Source of the DNA: Oceanicoccus sagamiensis
GTDB lineage: Bacteria; Pseudomonadota; Gammaproteobacteria; Pseudomonadales; Dasaniaceae
Assembly: GCF_002117105.1 (NCBI RefSeq)
Contig: NZ_CP019343.1
Location: 1,922,001-1,986,000 of the forward strand
DNA: 64,000 nucleotides
Direction of reading: 5' to 3'
Numbering within the stretch: position 1 is the stretch's first letter; each line of letters begins with the position of its first letter. A program made the translations under genes and the position numbers. Below the pieces are notes generated by a model that saw only the letters and a program-made list of their open reading frames with translations, was not told where the DNA came from and did no database searches. Below, piece after piece: positions 34,191-42,988 of the stretch.

Positions 34191-37100
34191 ATGGCGTCAG
34201 CACCTGAAATACCCGGATACGAAATACTCGAGCCCCTCGGTGAGGGCGGTATGGCGACTGTGTATCTGGGCGTCCAGAAAAACTTCCAGCGCAAAGTGGC
34301 GGTCAAAATTCTGTCTGCGCGGCTGCTGTCTGATGCCAGTTTTGGGGTGCGCTTTCTGCGTGAAGCCCGTATTGTTGCCCAGCTGTCACACCAAAATATT
34401 GTTCCTGTTTTCGATGTAGGGCAGCATGGTGATTGTCACTATATCGCTATGGAGCTGTTGCGTGGGGGTGATTTAAAGCAGCGCTTAGCCAAAGGTATGC
34501 CGCTGTCTGAGTGTCTGGAAATTACCCAGCAAATCGCCTCCGCACTGCACTATGCTTCCAGCAAAAACTTTGTTCACCGGGATATCAAGCCAGAGAATAT
34601 TTTATTCCGCGAAGACGGTAGTGCTGTCGTGTCTGACTTTGGTATTGCCCGCTCGACGGAATCAGAAACCAATATGACATTGACCGGTACCATTATTGGT
34701 ACCCCGAGCTATATGAGCCCTGAACAGGCACAAGCTCAAACGTTAGACGGCCGTTCTGATCTATACAGTCTCGGTATCATTTTATTTGAAATGCTGACGG
34801 GCAATGTTCCCTTTACTGCAGATTCTGCCATTTCCATTGGCCTGAAACATATTACAGACCCTATTCCAGAATTACCGGACGAAGTGGCCGAGTTTCAGGA
34901 CCTTATCGATAAGGCGCTGGCCAAATCACCCGAAGACCGGTTCCAGACGGGGCAGGAATTTATTGATGCGCTGGATGAGATTCAGGCAAACCTGCAAAGT
35001 GGCACCGAATCAACCACCATAATTTCGGCAGATGCTTTAAAGCGCCATAAAAGCGCCAGCAGTCGTCGCCGTGCATCGGGTAGTACTTCTGTTTCACGCA
35101 GTCGTGCCCGAAATACCACCGGTGGCCGCACCCGGTCGAATACCGGCAAGGGACGCACCGCGCTGCGCAATCAACCCGCCGCCGCTGGTGGCAGCAAAAA
35201 AATTATTTTGGCAGCTTCCATTGTTGGGGTGTTAGCTCTGGCCGGTGTCGGTGGTTGGTGGGTTAGCAATACCGAGTCAATCAGTGCTGCTGATGCCGAA
35301 AGTCTTGCCCTAAAAGAACAAACCCTGTCGCTATTAGATAATGCCAATGAGGCGCTGGCGGATGGTCGTTTATTCGAGCCCGCCGATAATAACGCGCAGT
35401 ATTATTACACCACGGCTTTAGCGCTGGCACCGATGAACCAGCAGGCGATCGATGGCATCGAAGCGTTGATCTCAACCTATCTGGATAGCGCACAAAAATC
35501 CATGGGTGATGTCGATGAAGCGGCTGCCGCGCAATGGTTAAACCGTTCCGCGCAAATTGCTTTTTATGCCAACGATCAAAGCTTGTTAGAGCGCCAGCAA
35601 ACTCTGCGCGCCGATCTATTCCAGATGCAGCAGCAAAATATTCGTCAGGACCAACGTCAGGGCCAGGTCGAATTATTATTGGCGGGGGCGAAAAAAGCGC
35701 TATCGGAAAATAAATTATCCAGCCCGATTGGTGATAATGCCTATGACAAATACCAGTCGGTATTGGCTCTGGACCCGGAGAACAATAGCGCTCTTGAAGG
35801 TATCGCCAATATAGCGGCCACCTTCTTACAGCAGTCGACCGCAGAAGCACAGAAAGGAAATTTTATTCGCGCCAGAGCATTAATTGCAGCCGCGATTCAA
35901 GTGGATAGTCAGCACCCGAACTTACAGGTGGCCCAGACCACCATCAATGACCTTGAAGCCAAAAAGCGTAGCGACGATATGCGACTGGCTAAACAGAAGC
36001 CATTGTCGCCTGAAGAGATTGCCCAGCAGAAAGCAGCGGCACAAAAAGCGCGTATTGAACAAATTACTGGATTGCTGGCTGGTGCAGCAAAAGATTTACA
36101 AGAAGATCGCCTGCAGTCGCCAGCGGGTAATAATGCGGTCGCAAAATTCCGCTCAGTATTGCAGTTAGATCCCTCCAATCTCGATGCTCTCGAAGGTTTG
36201 CAGAAAGTGGGTGAAAAATATGTCGTGCTAGCCAATGCTCAGCTGAAAAATTTAAAAATTGATAAAGCCGACAGCTACTTAAATATTGCCCAAAAGCTGG
36301 TGCCTAATAGCCAGCAATTATTTGCGGCTCGTCGGGCGGTGTTGGATGCCAGGGAAGACCGGGCTATCCAGCGCGAATTGGAGTTGGAGCGCCAGCGCCA
36401 GATTAAAGAACTATTGGCCGCGGCGAAAAAAGATCAGGACGCGGGTCGCTTGAGTGCGCCATTGGGTAACAATGCGCTGGAAAAATTCTCGCAGGTGTTA
36501 GTGTTAGACCCGATTAATACTAGCGCTAATAGCGGCCGTAATAAAATCGTCGACCAACTGGTTGTCGATACCGGCAAGGCGATCAAGGCCAACCAATTTG
36601 ATCAGGCAGAAGCTTATATCGGCACCATGTCTCGCTTCTTCCCTAAAGGCTCGAAAACACGCTCGCTAAAAAATGATTTGGCCAAAGCCAAAGAAGTGTA
36701 TGCCAGATTACAGCGTGAGAAAAATGGCTTATTAAAACGCGCAGAACGTTTGGCAGAAAAATCGCCATCTGATACCAATAACAGTCAATTGCGTGCTATG
36801 TATAAGCGCATTTTAGAAATCGAAAGCAACAACTCAGCGGCCAATGTCGGTTTAATGAAAGTGGGCGACTATGATCTTGGTATCGCCAATACTGCGATAC
36901 AGGCGCGCAATTACCAAAAAGCCAGTTTGCATATTAATTATGTTGAGCAATCAACGTCCGATCACCCCGGCCTTGCGGCGATGAAAAAACGGGTAGAGGA
37001 TGCTATTGCCGCACAGGCTGAAGCGGAAGGCTTGATTGAGTCTACCAGTGGCCACTATGCTAAAGCCCAGAAATTGAGTGATGACAATATTGCCCGCAAT

Positions 37101-37385
37101 GCACTAAAAGCCGTGTATCGAGATATATTGGCCGCCAAAACAGTGGATCCCGGTCACCCTAAAATTACACCGGCCTTAGAGCAGCTTGAAGAAAAATATG
37201 TGGATTCGATTGCCTACTACTCAGAGAAAAAATCGTTTACCCGTGGCAAAGAGATGATAGAAGATGCTCTGTCTATGGACATTCCTTTGCAGCGTATTGT
37301 TGAACAGCAAGAGTTGCTGTTAATCAACGAAAAAGAATTTAAAGAAAAGAAAAAGCGTTTAACCCGACAGATGGGTGTTTTTTAA
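34191..37385 (+). CDS. transmembrane Ser/Thr protein kinase with repeat-rich periplasmic region
   Basis: A 1064-residue Hanks-type kinase. Kinase domain about 9-270: glycine loop LGEGGMATV (16-24), ATP lysine Lys39 in VAVKIL, catalytic FVHRDIKPENILF (about 127-139), DFGIARS (about 149) and GTPSYMSPEQA. A juxtamembrane stretch (about 275-335) contains ESTTIISADAL and then a Ser/Arg/Thr-rich basic tract. One transmembrane helix lies at about 337-359. The remaining 700 residues, presumably periplasmic, are about six TPR-like units of 100-130 residues, several opening LLAGAKKALSENKLSSPIG-like and then VLALDP-N. No PASTA domain. AGGAAG lies 12 bases before the ATG. Confidence 0.9.
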   Translation: MASAPEIPGYEILEPLGEGGMATVYLGVQKNFQRKVAVKILSARLLSDASFGVRFLREARIVAQLSHQNIVPVFDVGQHGDCHYIAMELLRGGDLKQRLAKGMPLSECLEITQQIASALHYASSKNFVHRDIKPENILFREDGSAVVSDFGIARSTESETNMTLTGTIIGTPSYMSPEQAQAQTLDGRSDLYSLGIILFEMLTGNVPFTADSAISIGLKHITDPIPELPDEVAEFQDLIDKALAKSPEDRFQTGQEFIDALDEIQANLQSGTESTTIISADALKRHKSASSRRRASGSTSVSRSRARNTTGGRTRSNTGKGRTALRNQPAAAGGSKKIILAASIVGVLALAGVGGWWVSNTESISAADAESLALKEQTLSLLDNANEALADGRLFEPADNNAQYYYTTALALAPMNQQAIDGIEALISTYLDSAQKSMGDVDEAAAAQWLNRSAQIAFYANDQSLLERQQTLRADLFQMQQQNIRQDQRQGQVELLLAGAKKALSENKLSSPIGDNAYDKYQSVLALDPENNSALEGIANIAATFLQQSTAEAQKGNFIRARALIAAAIQVDSQHPNLQVAQTTINDLEAKKRSDDMRLAKQKPLSPEEIAQQKAAAQKARIEQITGLLAGAAKDLQEDRLQSPAGNNAVAKFRSVLQLDPSNLDALEGLQKVGEKYVVLANAQLKNLKIDKADSYLNIAQKLVPNSQQLFAARRAVLDAREDRAIQRELELERQRQIKELLAAAKKDQDAGRLSAPLGNNALEKFSQVLVLDPINTSANSGRNKIVDQLVVDTGKAIKANQFDQAEAYIGTMSRFFPKGSKTRSLKNDLAKAKEVYARLQREKNGLLKRAERLAEKSPSDTNNSQLRAMYKRILEIESNNSAANVGLMKVGDYDLGIANTAIQARNYQKASLHINYVEQSTSDHPGLAAMKKRVEDAIAAQAEAEGLIESTSGHYAKAQKLSDDNIARNALKAVYRDILAAKTVDPGHPKITPALEQLEEKYVDSIAYYSEKKSFTRGKEMIEDALSMDIPLQRIVEQQELLLINEKEFKEKKKRLTRQMGVF

Positions 37386-37409
37386 AACCACTCAAGCCCA
37401 GAGCTGACC

Positions 37410-38279
37410 ATGGAGCAGTGCATCGTGATAAAGTACTGGCGCTGTTTTTTTTTAAGCCAACTCCTATGGCTGCTGCCTGCCTGTACCGCCCCAAGCTTTT
37501 CTGAACTGTTAGCCGCCGCTGATACGATTGGCAATGATGCCGGCTTTTCGCGGCAGGCTATTGATGGAGGCCAGTTTAGTTTGGTGAGCTATCAAAAAAT
37601 ACAATCTGATAGCCAGGAACTAACGGTCTATATCGAGGGGGATGGTAAGTCCTTAATTACTCGAACGCGGGTATCACTTAACCCAACACCTCATAACCCC
37701 CTGGGCCTGAAATTGGCCGCTGCTGATACCGTAAACGACAATGTTATTTATCTTGGTCGTCCCTGCCATTTTATAGCGACCGGCGCTGACCCTGAGTGTA
37801 ATCCTAAATATTGGACACGCTATGGTTATTCCGCTGATGTGGTGGCCAGCCTAAGTACTGCGCTGGACCAGCTAAAAGCAGACCATGGTTTTACCCGGAT
37901 TAACCTGGTGGGTTTTTCCGGCGGAGGGGCCCTCGTGATGTTATTGGCAGCGAAGCGAGATGATATTACCACCATTAGAACCGTGGCAGGTAATTTGGAT
38001 GTTGCGGCGTTTACTCAATACCATAAAGTCAGCCCCATGTCGGGTTCATTAAATCCGGCGGATTTTACTGATAAAGTACAGGCCATTCCCCAGCGCCATT
38101 TTATCGGTAGTGAGGACTATGTCGTGCCGCCACAGATTGGCCATAGTTATTTATCGCAGGCGGAGAAAACCGCTTGTATTAGCCTCAGGGTGATAGAAGG
38201 GGCTACGCATTTGTCGGGCTGGTTGCAGTCCTGGCCCGAGTATTTGCGTGAGCCGGTCGTCTGTAAACAGCGGCCATAA
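37410..38279 (+). CDS. alpha/beta hydrolase, probable lipoprotein
   Basis: A 289-residue secreted hydrolase. The leader (IKYWRCFFLSQLLWLLPAC) ends in LPAC, a fair lipobox, so it is probably lipid-anchored. The nucleophile elbow is LVGFSGGGALVM; a likely acid Asp is in FIGSEDYVVPP and the His in EGATHLSGW. Substrate unknown: family members range over esterases and lipases. Start is ATG 37410, or GTG 37425, which has GGAG 9 bases upstream and gives a tighter signal peptide. It lies 24 bases after the kinase gene and may be read from the same transcript. Confidence 0.7.
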   Translation: MEQCIVIKYWRCFFLSQLLWLLPACTAPSFSELLAAADTIGNDAGFSRQAIDGGQFSLVSYQKIQSDSQELTVYIEGDGKSLITRTRVSLNPTPHNPLGLKLAAADTVNDNVIYLGRPCHFIATGADPECNPKYWTRYGYSADVVASLSTALDQLKADHGFTRINLVGFSGGGALVMLLAAKRDDITTIRTVAGNLDVAAFTQYHKVSPMSGSLNPADFTDKVQAIPQRHFIGSEDYVVPPQIGHSYLSQAEKTACISLRVIEGATHLSGWLQSWPEYLREPVVCKQRP

Positions 38280-38304
38280 AAAAGCCGGAACCAATGTCCG
38301 GCTT
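38277..38304 (-). terminator. rho-independent terminator for the deacetylase operon
   Basis: On the minus strand AAGCCGG and CCGGCTT form a 7-base stem with a 9-base loop, followed by TTTTTT. It ends the minus-strand operon 18 bases after its last stop. It overlaps the stop of the hydrolase gene on the plus strand and may act as a weak terminator there too. Confidence 0.7.
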
Positions 38305-38322
38305 GAAGTGAGTGAAGCGGGT

Positions 38323-39246
38323 TTATTGAGCGCTTTTCCAGCTGTCAAGAATATCCCCGGCACTGGCACTCCAGACTTCATCCTTGCTCATAATATATGC
38401 CAGCGCTTTTTCCAATTTGCCAATACGGTGAGGTTGACCTAATAACCACGGGTGGATATTTAACGCTAAAATCCTGCCGCCCTGTTGCTCAGCTTCGGCG
38501 ATAAGAAAATCGCATGCATCACAGACTTGCTCGACATAAGAGTCTTCTGAGTGCAGATTGTTTTGAATAACAAAACGATCTTCGATTTCAGTGGATAGTG
38601 GCATGGCAGTTAAGTTACCGCTTTGGGTTCTGAACGCATAGGGCATATCGTCATTGACCCAGTCACAAAAATATTCAATGCCATTTTCAGCCAGTAGCTC
38701 CGGTGTATTCTCCGATTCGTTTTTGGCAGGGGAAATCCAGCCACGTACAGGTTGACCCGTTATGTCACGTAGGCCATCCAGCGCTTTCTTAACAATGCTG
38801 GCTTCTTCGTCTTTATCCTGTCCGCCATAGTGCAGGGCGTCCATATGATAACCATGACAAATAATTTCATCGCCACGCTCTTTCACTTTATCGACCAAAT
38901 AAGGGAGGCGTTCAGCCAGACGCGTATTCATCGCAATCGTAGGCTTAATGCCGTATTTATCAAAGGCCTTAAAGAAACGGTAAATACCGACACGGTTGCC
39001 GTAGTCACGCAAACTATAGTGCCTTAAGTCAGGGTAAGGCATTGTCATACCGCCGGGAACTTTAAACGGTTTGCCTTCTTGATTTAGTGGGAAGTATTGC
39101 AGGCCGACATTAACCCATAGCGCTAATTTTTTTCCTTCAGGCCAGCTCACGGGTTTACGGTCAGTGATCATCGACCAGTCATAGCGGTCATGGTCCATAC
39201 CATATGAGCGATGTGGGTAGTCAAAATAGTCTTTATCCAAAGTCAT
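38323..39246 (-). CDS. polysaccharide deacetylase-fold (PuuE-like) hydrolase B
   Basis: A 307-residue protein of the NodB/CE4 fold without a signal peptide, closest in character to PuuE-type allantoinases and cytosolic deacetylases. Recognisable parts are the family opening KLALWVNVGLQYF, RDYGNRVGIYRFF, TIAMNTRLAERLP, the metal-site ICHGYHMDALHYG, GWISPAKNESENTPELL and NIHPWLLGQPHR. The classical TFDDG motif of sugar deacetylases is absent, so a small amide or ureide is a likelier substrate than a polysaccharide. Start is ATG 39246, 1 base after the stop of the upstream paralogue; the open frame extends back into that gene. Confidence 0.75.
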   Translation of the reverse strand: MTLDKDYFDYPHRSYGMDHDRYDWSMITDRKPVSWPEGKKLALWVNVGLQYFPLNQEGKPFKVPGGMTMPYPDLRHYSLRDYGNRVGIYRFFKAFDKYGIKPTIAMNTRLAERLPYLVDKVKERGDEIICHGYHMDALHYGGQDKDEEASIVKKALDGLRDITGQPVRGWISPAKNESENTPELLAENGIEYFCDWVNDDMPYAFRTQSGNLTAMPLSTEIEDRFVIQNNLHSEDSYVEQVCDACDFLIAEAEQQGGRILALNIHPWLLGQPHRIGKLEKALAYIMSKDEVWSASAGDILDSWKSAQ

Positions 39247-39247
39247 G

Positions 39248-40192
39248 TTACTGCCCTCCCTGTTGTCTGGATGCAATATCGGCGCTGATATCGTCATAGT
39301 AATTATCAATAAAAAACTCGGCGATTTCTCTGCCGGTGGTGACCCAGACATCGTCGTGGCCGGTGATATATTCCAGCGCTTCTTCAAAAGCTTTTAAACG
39401 GTGTGGGCAGCTCACTTGGTAATTGTGTGTGGGGATACACATAATGGTGCCAGACTCTTCACCCTCCTGATAAAGACGATCAAAGTTCTCTTTAATCTGC
39501 TGGCCATAACGCCGTGGCTCAATTTTATTGACCACATAGGCAATCGTGTCGTTCATTTCCAATGAGTAGGGAATGGAGACGAATTTTTTATTATTGCGCA
39601 AGTGAATGGGCGTGGGTTGGTCGTCATGAAATAAGTCACAGGTATAAAAACCGCCTTCCTCACCAAATAACTCAGTGCCCACTTCAGCAAATAAGTCCAG
39701 GGTCAGTTCAGAGTGTGACAGTGCCGAGGCTAAGTAGCCGGCGCACTTTTGGCCGGTATGCTTATAGATGGTTTCCATTGAATCTTTAATCACATCACGC
39801 TCTTGCTGCTCGGTCATGCCGTAGGTATAGCGCGTGTTATAAATGCCGTGACTAAAAAACTCCCAGTTGCGCTCTTTGCACATCTCGATAATTTCAGGGT
39901 GATGGTCACATAATGCGGTAGACAAAGAGATGGAACCCCGGACACCATATTTCTCCAATACTTCCATTTGGCGAACATGACCAACACGGTTGCCGTAATC
40001 GCGAATCGTATAGCCGGGCAGGGCAGGGCTGGGCTGTGGCCAGGCCGCCCGATAAGGGTTGGCCGGTGGCTTGAGTTCATAGTACTCAATATTGGGTGCG
40101 ACCCAAAACGCCATCTTGGCGCCATTAGGCCATGCTATTTTTGGACGCTTATCGTAGGGCCAATAATCGTAAAATCCGGGATCTTCTTTCAT
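39248..40192 (-). CDS. polysaccharide deacetylase-fold (PuuE-like) hydrolase A
   Basis: A 314-residue paralogue of the following gene. Shared segments are AKMAFWVAPNIEYYEL, RDYGNRVGHVRQMEVLEKYGV, SISLSTALCDHHPE, the metal-site region FFSHGIYNTRYTYG and IPTHNYQVSCPHR. At the site where its neighbour has HGYHMD it has HGIYN, so the two probably differ in metal ligands or substrate. No signal peptide; TFDDG absent. Second gene of the isochorismatase operon, 25 bases after the first. The pairing suggests two steps, or two subunits, of one pathway. Confidence 0.75.
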   Translation of the reverse strand: MKEDPGFYDYWPYDKRPKIAWPNGAKMAFWVAPNIEYYELKPPANPYRAAWPQPSPALPGYTIRDYGNRVGHVRQMEVLEKYGVRGSISLSTALCDHHPEIIEMCKERNWEFFSHGIYNTRYTYGMTEQQERDVIKDSMETIYKHTGQKCAGYLASALSHSELTLDLFAEVGTELFGEEGGFYTCDLFHDDQPTPIHLRNNKKFVSIPYSLEMNDTIAYVVNKIEPRRYGQQIKENFDRLYQEGEESGTIMCIPTHNYQVSCPHRLKAFEEALEYITGHDDVWVTTGREIAEFFIDNYYDDISADIASRQQGGQ

Positions 40193-40217
40193 GGTTGTGT
40201 TCCAGTCTGTGTTCGTC

Positions 40218-40892
40218 TTACTTTTTGGCGATTTCGCTGTTTAGCCAGTCGGTGACTTCTGCGGTTTTTAAGACGTCGCAATATTTTAACGATAGATCAG
40301 TCAGGTTGGCGTAGTGATAGCTTTCGTGCTTATCAGCAACACACTCTTCAGGAACAATCGTGCGGTAACCCCGAGATAGCGATTCAACCCCCGTGGCACG
40401 AATACAGCCTGAGGTTGAGCCGCCGGTCAGGACAATCGTGTCAACACGGTGCCATACGCACAGTGACTGCAGTTGGGTTTCAAAAAACGCAGAAGGCATT
40501 TTCTTTAAATAGATAACGTCTTTAACCTTGTCGATTTCCAGCCGGTCATCAAATTCAGAGCGCTCGGAGTCAAACTTAATATTTTGCAGGCTATCGGGTG
40601 TATCGGTGCGGGTTCCCCAAATACCAGCGTCCTCGGCGGATTCCATATAAGCCACATGGGTCCAGACTACCGGCCAGCCCAGCTCGCGAAATTGACGGGC
40701 CAAACCATTGATATGTTCCATTTGATTGGGGTCAGTTTCATAGGCGGTTTTAAACAGGTCGGTGCGGGTATAGGCCTTTTGTGGGTCGATATTGACCAGG
40801 ATGGCTTTCTCACCAAAGCCAAATTTCTTGCGGGCAGGGTTGGCTTGAACGTCCAAAAAGATCTCTTTGGCGGTTTTGGTGGTGGTTTCCAT
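40218..40892 (-). CDS. isochorismatase-family cysteine hydrolase
   Basis: A 224-residue cytosolic amidohydrolase-like protein. The catalytic triad of the family is visible: Asp in ILVNIDPQKAYTR, Lys in YLKKMPSAFF, and Cys in LTGGSTSGCIRATGVESL, followed by the Gly-Tyr-Arg strand RGYRTIVPEECVAD. The resemblance is to N-carbamoylsarcosine amidase-type members, which cleave C-N bonds of carbamoylated small molecules. First gene of a three-gene operon with two PuuE-like proteins, suggesting catabolism of an amide or ureide. The ribosome site GGAGAGCAGCA precedes the ATG. Confidence 0.82.
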   Translation of the reverse strand: METTTKTAKEIFLDVQANPARKKFGFGEKAILVNIDPQKAYTRTDLFKTAYETDPNQMEHINGLARQFRELGWPVVWTHVAYMESAEDAGIWGTRTDTPDSLQNIKFDSERSEFDDRLEIDKVKDVIYLKKMPSAFFETQLQSLCVWHRVDTIVLTGGSTSGCIRATGVESLSRGYRTIVPEECVADKHESYHYANLTDLSLKYCDVLKTAEVTDWLNSEIAKK

Positions 40893-40926
40893 TGCTGCTC
40901 TCCTGTTGATAGCGGGCTGAATGAAT

Positions 40927-40943
40927 TGATTAAAATTTAATCA
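40927..40943. promoter_or_regulatory. 17-base palindrome, candidate operator
   Basis: TGATTAAA-A-TTTAATCA is a perfect 8-base inverted repeat around one base. It lies between the candidate -10 box (40966-40971) and the start codon at 40892, a typical repressor position. The regulator is not encoded nearby, and the half-site does not identify a family. Confidence 0.4.
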
Positions 40944-40965
40944 TAAAATGATATATAGGCATAGC

Positions 40966-40993
40966 ATTATACCATTGCTTTGGGCTGTGCGAA
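40966..40993 (-). promoter_or_regulatory. candidate promoter of the isochorismatase operon
   Basis: Read on the minus strand: TTCGCA (40993-40988), 16 bases, then a perfect TATAAT (40971-40966). Transcription would begin near 40958, just ahead of the 17-base palindrome. Confidence 0.45.
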
Positions 40994-41359
40994 TGCTTTT
41001 GATCAAAACTCTAGAATAGACTGTTTTACCGGGGTATTGCCTGTCTGGGTTTTCAGGCGGGTGGGGAGAGGCTGAGGCAAATAGCCTGAAGGGGCAGCGA
41101 GTCGTCGAGAAGGTGTGTGCTGGCACTCTCTCGCTTACTTTATCGATAGTGAACTGTTAATATCTACCGGTTTGTGCGGCATAGATTTTTTTACTTTAGT
41201 GGCCATATATTTTAAGAAAAATAAAACTGGCAACGCTATTAATCATCTCTGGTATCTGGTCCATGGTTATTGATTGATAAAGTTTTAAAGCCGTTTCGGG
41301 TGGTTTTTCCGTGTTAGTAAGTTTAGTCGTGTATTTCAGTTTTCAGGGTTGAGGTTTGG

Positions 41360-42988
41360 ATGAGTCGTAACAATCTTAAGGGATGGCAGCAGTTAGAAAC
41401 TATGGCTGCGGCTAGTGAGGGTAAACAGATCAAGGCCTTGTTTGCTAACGACTCCGAGCGCTTTGCCAACTACCACCTTGCCCATAGCGGCATCCTGTTT
41501 GATTACTCCAAAAACCGTATTTCCGATGACGTCAAAGCAGCCCTTGTGCAACTGGCCCGTGAGTGCGAGGTAGAGGCCTGGCGGGATGCGATGTTTGCCG
41601 GAGATAAGATTAACCGTACCGAAGGCCGTTCCGTATTACACACGGCTTTGCGCAGCGACCATTGCCCGAATCAAGCCATTGGCCAGCAGGTACAAGAAGA
41701 GTTAGATCATATTCGTTCTTTTTCTGAGCGGGCCCGTTCTGGGCAGTTGTTTGGCTATAGCGGTCAGGTGATTACGGATGTGGTATGCCTGGGAGTCGGC
41801 GGTTCCAACCTTGGGCCAGAGATGGTAACCGAGGCTTTACCCAGCCAGCCAGGTGATACCGTCAAACTGCACTACATCTCCAGTGTTGATGCGGTTCCTT
41901 TAGAGCATCTATTGGCCGGTTTATCGGCTGCAACAACGTTGTTTATTGTCGCTTCGAAAACCTTTACCACCACAGAAACCCTTTTGAATGCAGCAGCGGC
42001 GAAGCGATGGCTATTGAGCGAGGCGCCGGAAACGGCAATCGCCCTGCACTTTGTGGCGGTAACAGAAGATACTGACAAAGCTGCTTCCTTCGGTATAACC
42101 CCGGATTATTGTTTTCGGATTTGGGATTGGGTCGGCGGCCGGTTTTCACTCTGGTCAGCGATTGGTCTGCCTATTGCGATTGGTCGAGGGTATAGCGCGT
42201 TTGAGTCGTTATTGTCGGGCGCCAGTGCCATGGACGAGCATTTTCGCAGTGCCGATATTGCACAGAATATCCCCATGATGATGGCTTTGGTGGGTGTATG
42301 GAATACCACGTTTTTAAATATAAATACTCTGGCTATTCTGCCCTATGATCAGCAACTACATCAATTGCCGTCCTATTTGCAGCAGGCTGAAATGGAGAGC
42401 AATGGTAAATCGGTCAACTGGCAAGGTGAGCATATTCAATACAATACCTGCCCTATTTTATGGGGCCAGACCGGTATTAACGGTCAACATGCTTTTTATC
42501 AACTGCTGCATCAGGGCAGCCATGATGTCGCATCAGACTTTATCGTGTCTGCTAACAGCTGCGCTCAATCGGACATTCATCATCAGCATTTGCTGGCTAA
42601 CTGCTTTGCTCAATCACAGGCATTAATGAATGGCGTTGGTGAAGAGGAGGTCAAGCGCGAACTATTAGCCAATGGCCTGAACAATAATGAAATAGAACAA
42701 TTAGCGCCCCATAAGGTGCATGCAGGCAACCGCCCCACCAATACACTGATCATAGATACTCTGGATGCTTTTCATTTAGGCGCCTTAATTGCGTTATACG
42801 AACATAAAATCTTTGTGCAGGGCATTATTTGGGAGATCTATTCCTTTGACCAGTGGGGTGTGCAGCTCGGTAAATTACTCGCCACGAATATGCTCGGCGA
42901 TGTGCAGCCCGGCAGCGCTGTTGACCGCTATGATAGCTCCACCAATGGCCTGCTTAATCATATAAAGTCTGTTTCCCACTCTGAATAG
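41360..42988 (+). CDS. pgi: glucose-6-phosphate isomerase
   Basis: A 542-residue cytosolic enzyme interconverting glucose-6-phosphate and fructose-6-phosphate. Family segments are present in order: NRTEGRSVLHTALR, VCLGVGGSNLGPEMV, SKTFTTTETLLNA, DWVGGRFSLWSAIGLP (a PGI signature), QAEMESNGKSVNW with the catalytic Glu, GSHDV with the His, and FVQGIIWEIYSFDQWGVQLGK with the Lys (second signature). Length fits E. coli Pgi (549). GAGG lies 7 bases before the ATG. Stands alone, flanked by a catabolic operon and an efflux system. Confidence 0.97.
   Translation: MSRNNLKGWQQLETMAAASEGKQIKALFANDSERFANYHLAHSGILFDYSKNRISDDVKAALVQLARECEVEAWRDAMFAGDKINRTEGRSVLHTALRSDHCPNQAIGQQVQEELDHIRSFSERARSGQLFGYSGQVITDVVCLGVGGSNLGPEMVTEALPSQPGDTVKLHYISSVDAVPLEHLLAGLSAATTLFIVASKTFTTTETLLNAAAAKRWLLSEAPETAIALHFVAVTEDTDKAASFGITPDYCFRIWDWVGGRFSLWSAIGLPIAIGRGYSAFESLLSGASAMDEHFRSADIAQNIPMMMALVGVWNTTFLNINTLAILPYDQQLHQLPSYLQQAEMESNGKSVNWQGEHIQYNTCPILWGQTGINGQHAFYQLLHQGSHDVASDFIVSANSCAQSDIHHQHLLANCFAQSQALMNGVGEEEVKRELLANGLNNNEIEQLAPHKVHAGNRPTNTLIIDTLDAFHLGALIALYEHKIFVQGIIWEIYSFDQWGVQLGKLLATNMLGDVQPGSAVDRYDSSTNGLLNHIKSVSHSE

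Larger units (their letters stand above)
40893..41359. other. 467-base intergenic region between divergent operon and pgi
   Basis: No gene seen. It holds a candidate minus-strand promoter and operator for the isochorismatase operon (40927-40993). Around 41038-41095 are two short GC-rich hairpins (GCCTG...CAGGC and GGCT...AGCC), and towards pgi there is AT-rich DNA. I compared the hairpins with common riboswitch signatures from memory and found no match. Confidence 0.5.

Noticed and set aside
35281-35850. 189-residue minus-strand open frame opposite the kinase
   Set aside because: Shadow of the kinase repeat region; it lacks a ribosome site and any family features.
31301-37385. Type VI secretion regulatory locus (PppA/Fha/PpkA)
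   Set aside because: The gene trio is similar, but no Tss/Tag structural gene is present on either side within the window.
41030-41100. Riboswitch in the long gap between the isochorismatase operon and pgi
   Set aside because: Two short GC-rich hairpins only; no conserved box of the B12, TPP, FMN, SAM or c-di-GMP classes that I could recognise.
40941-41126. 61-residue minus-strand open frame upstream of the isochorismatase operon
   Set aside because: No ribosome site, unlike any family, and it would overlap the predicted promoter.
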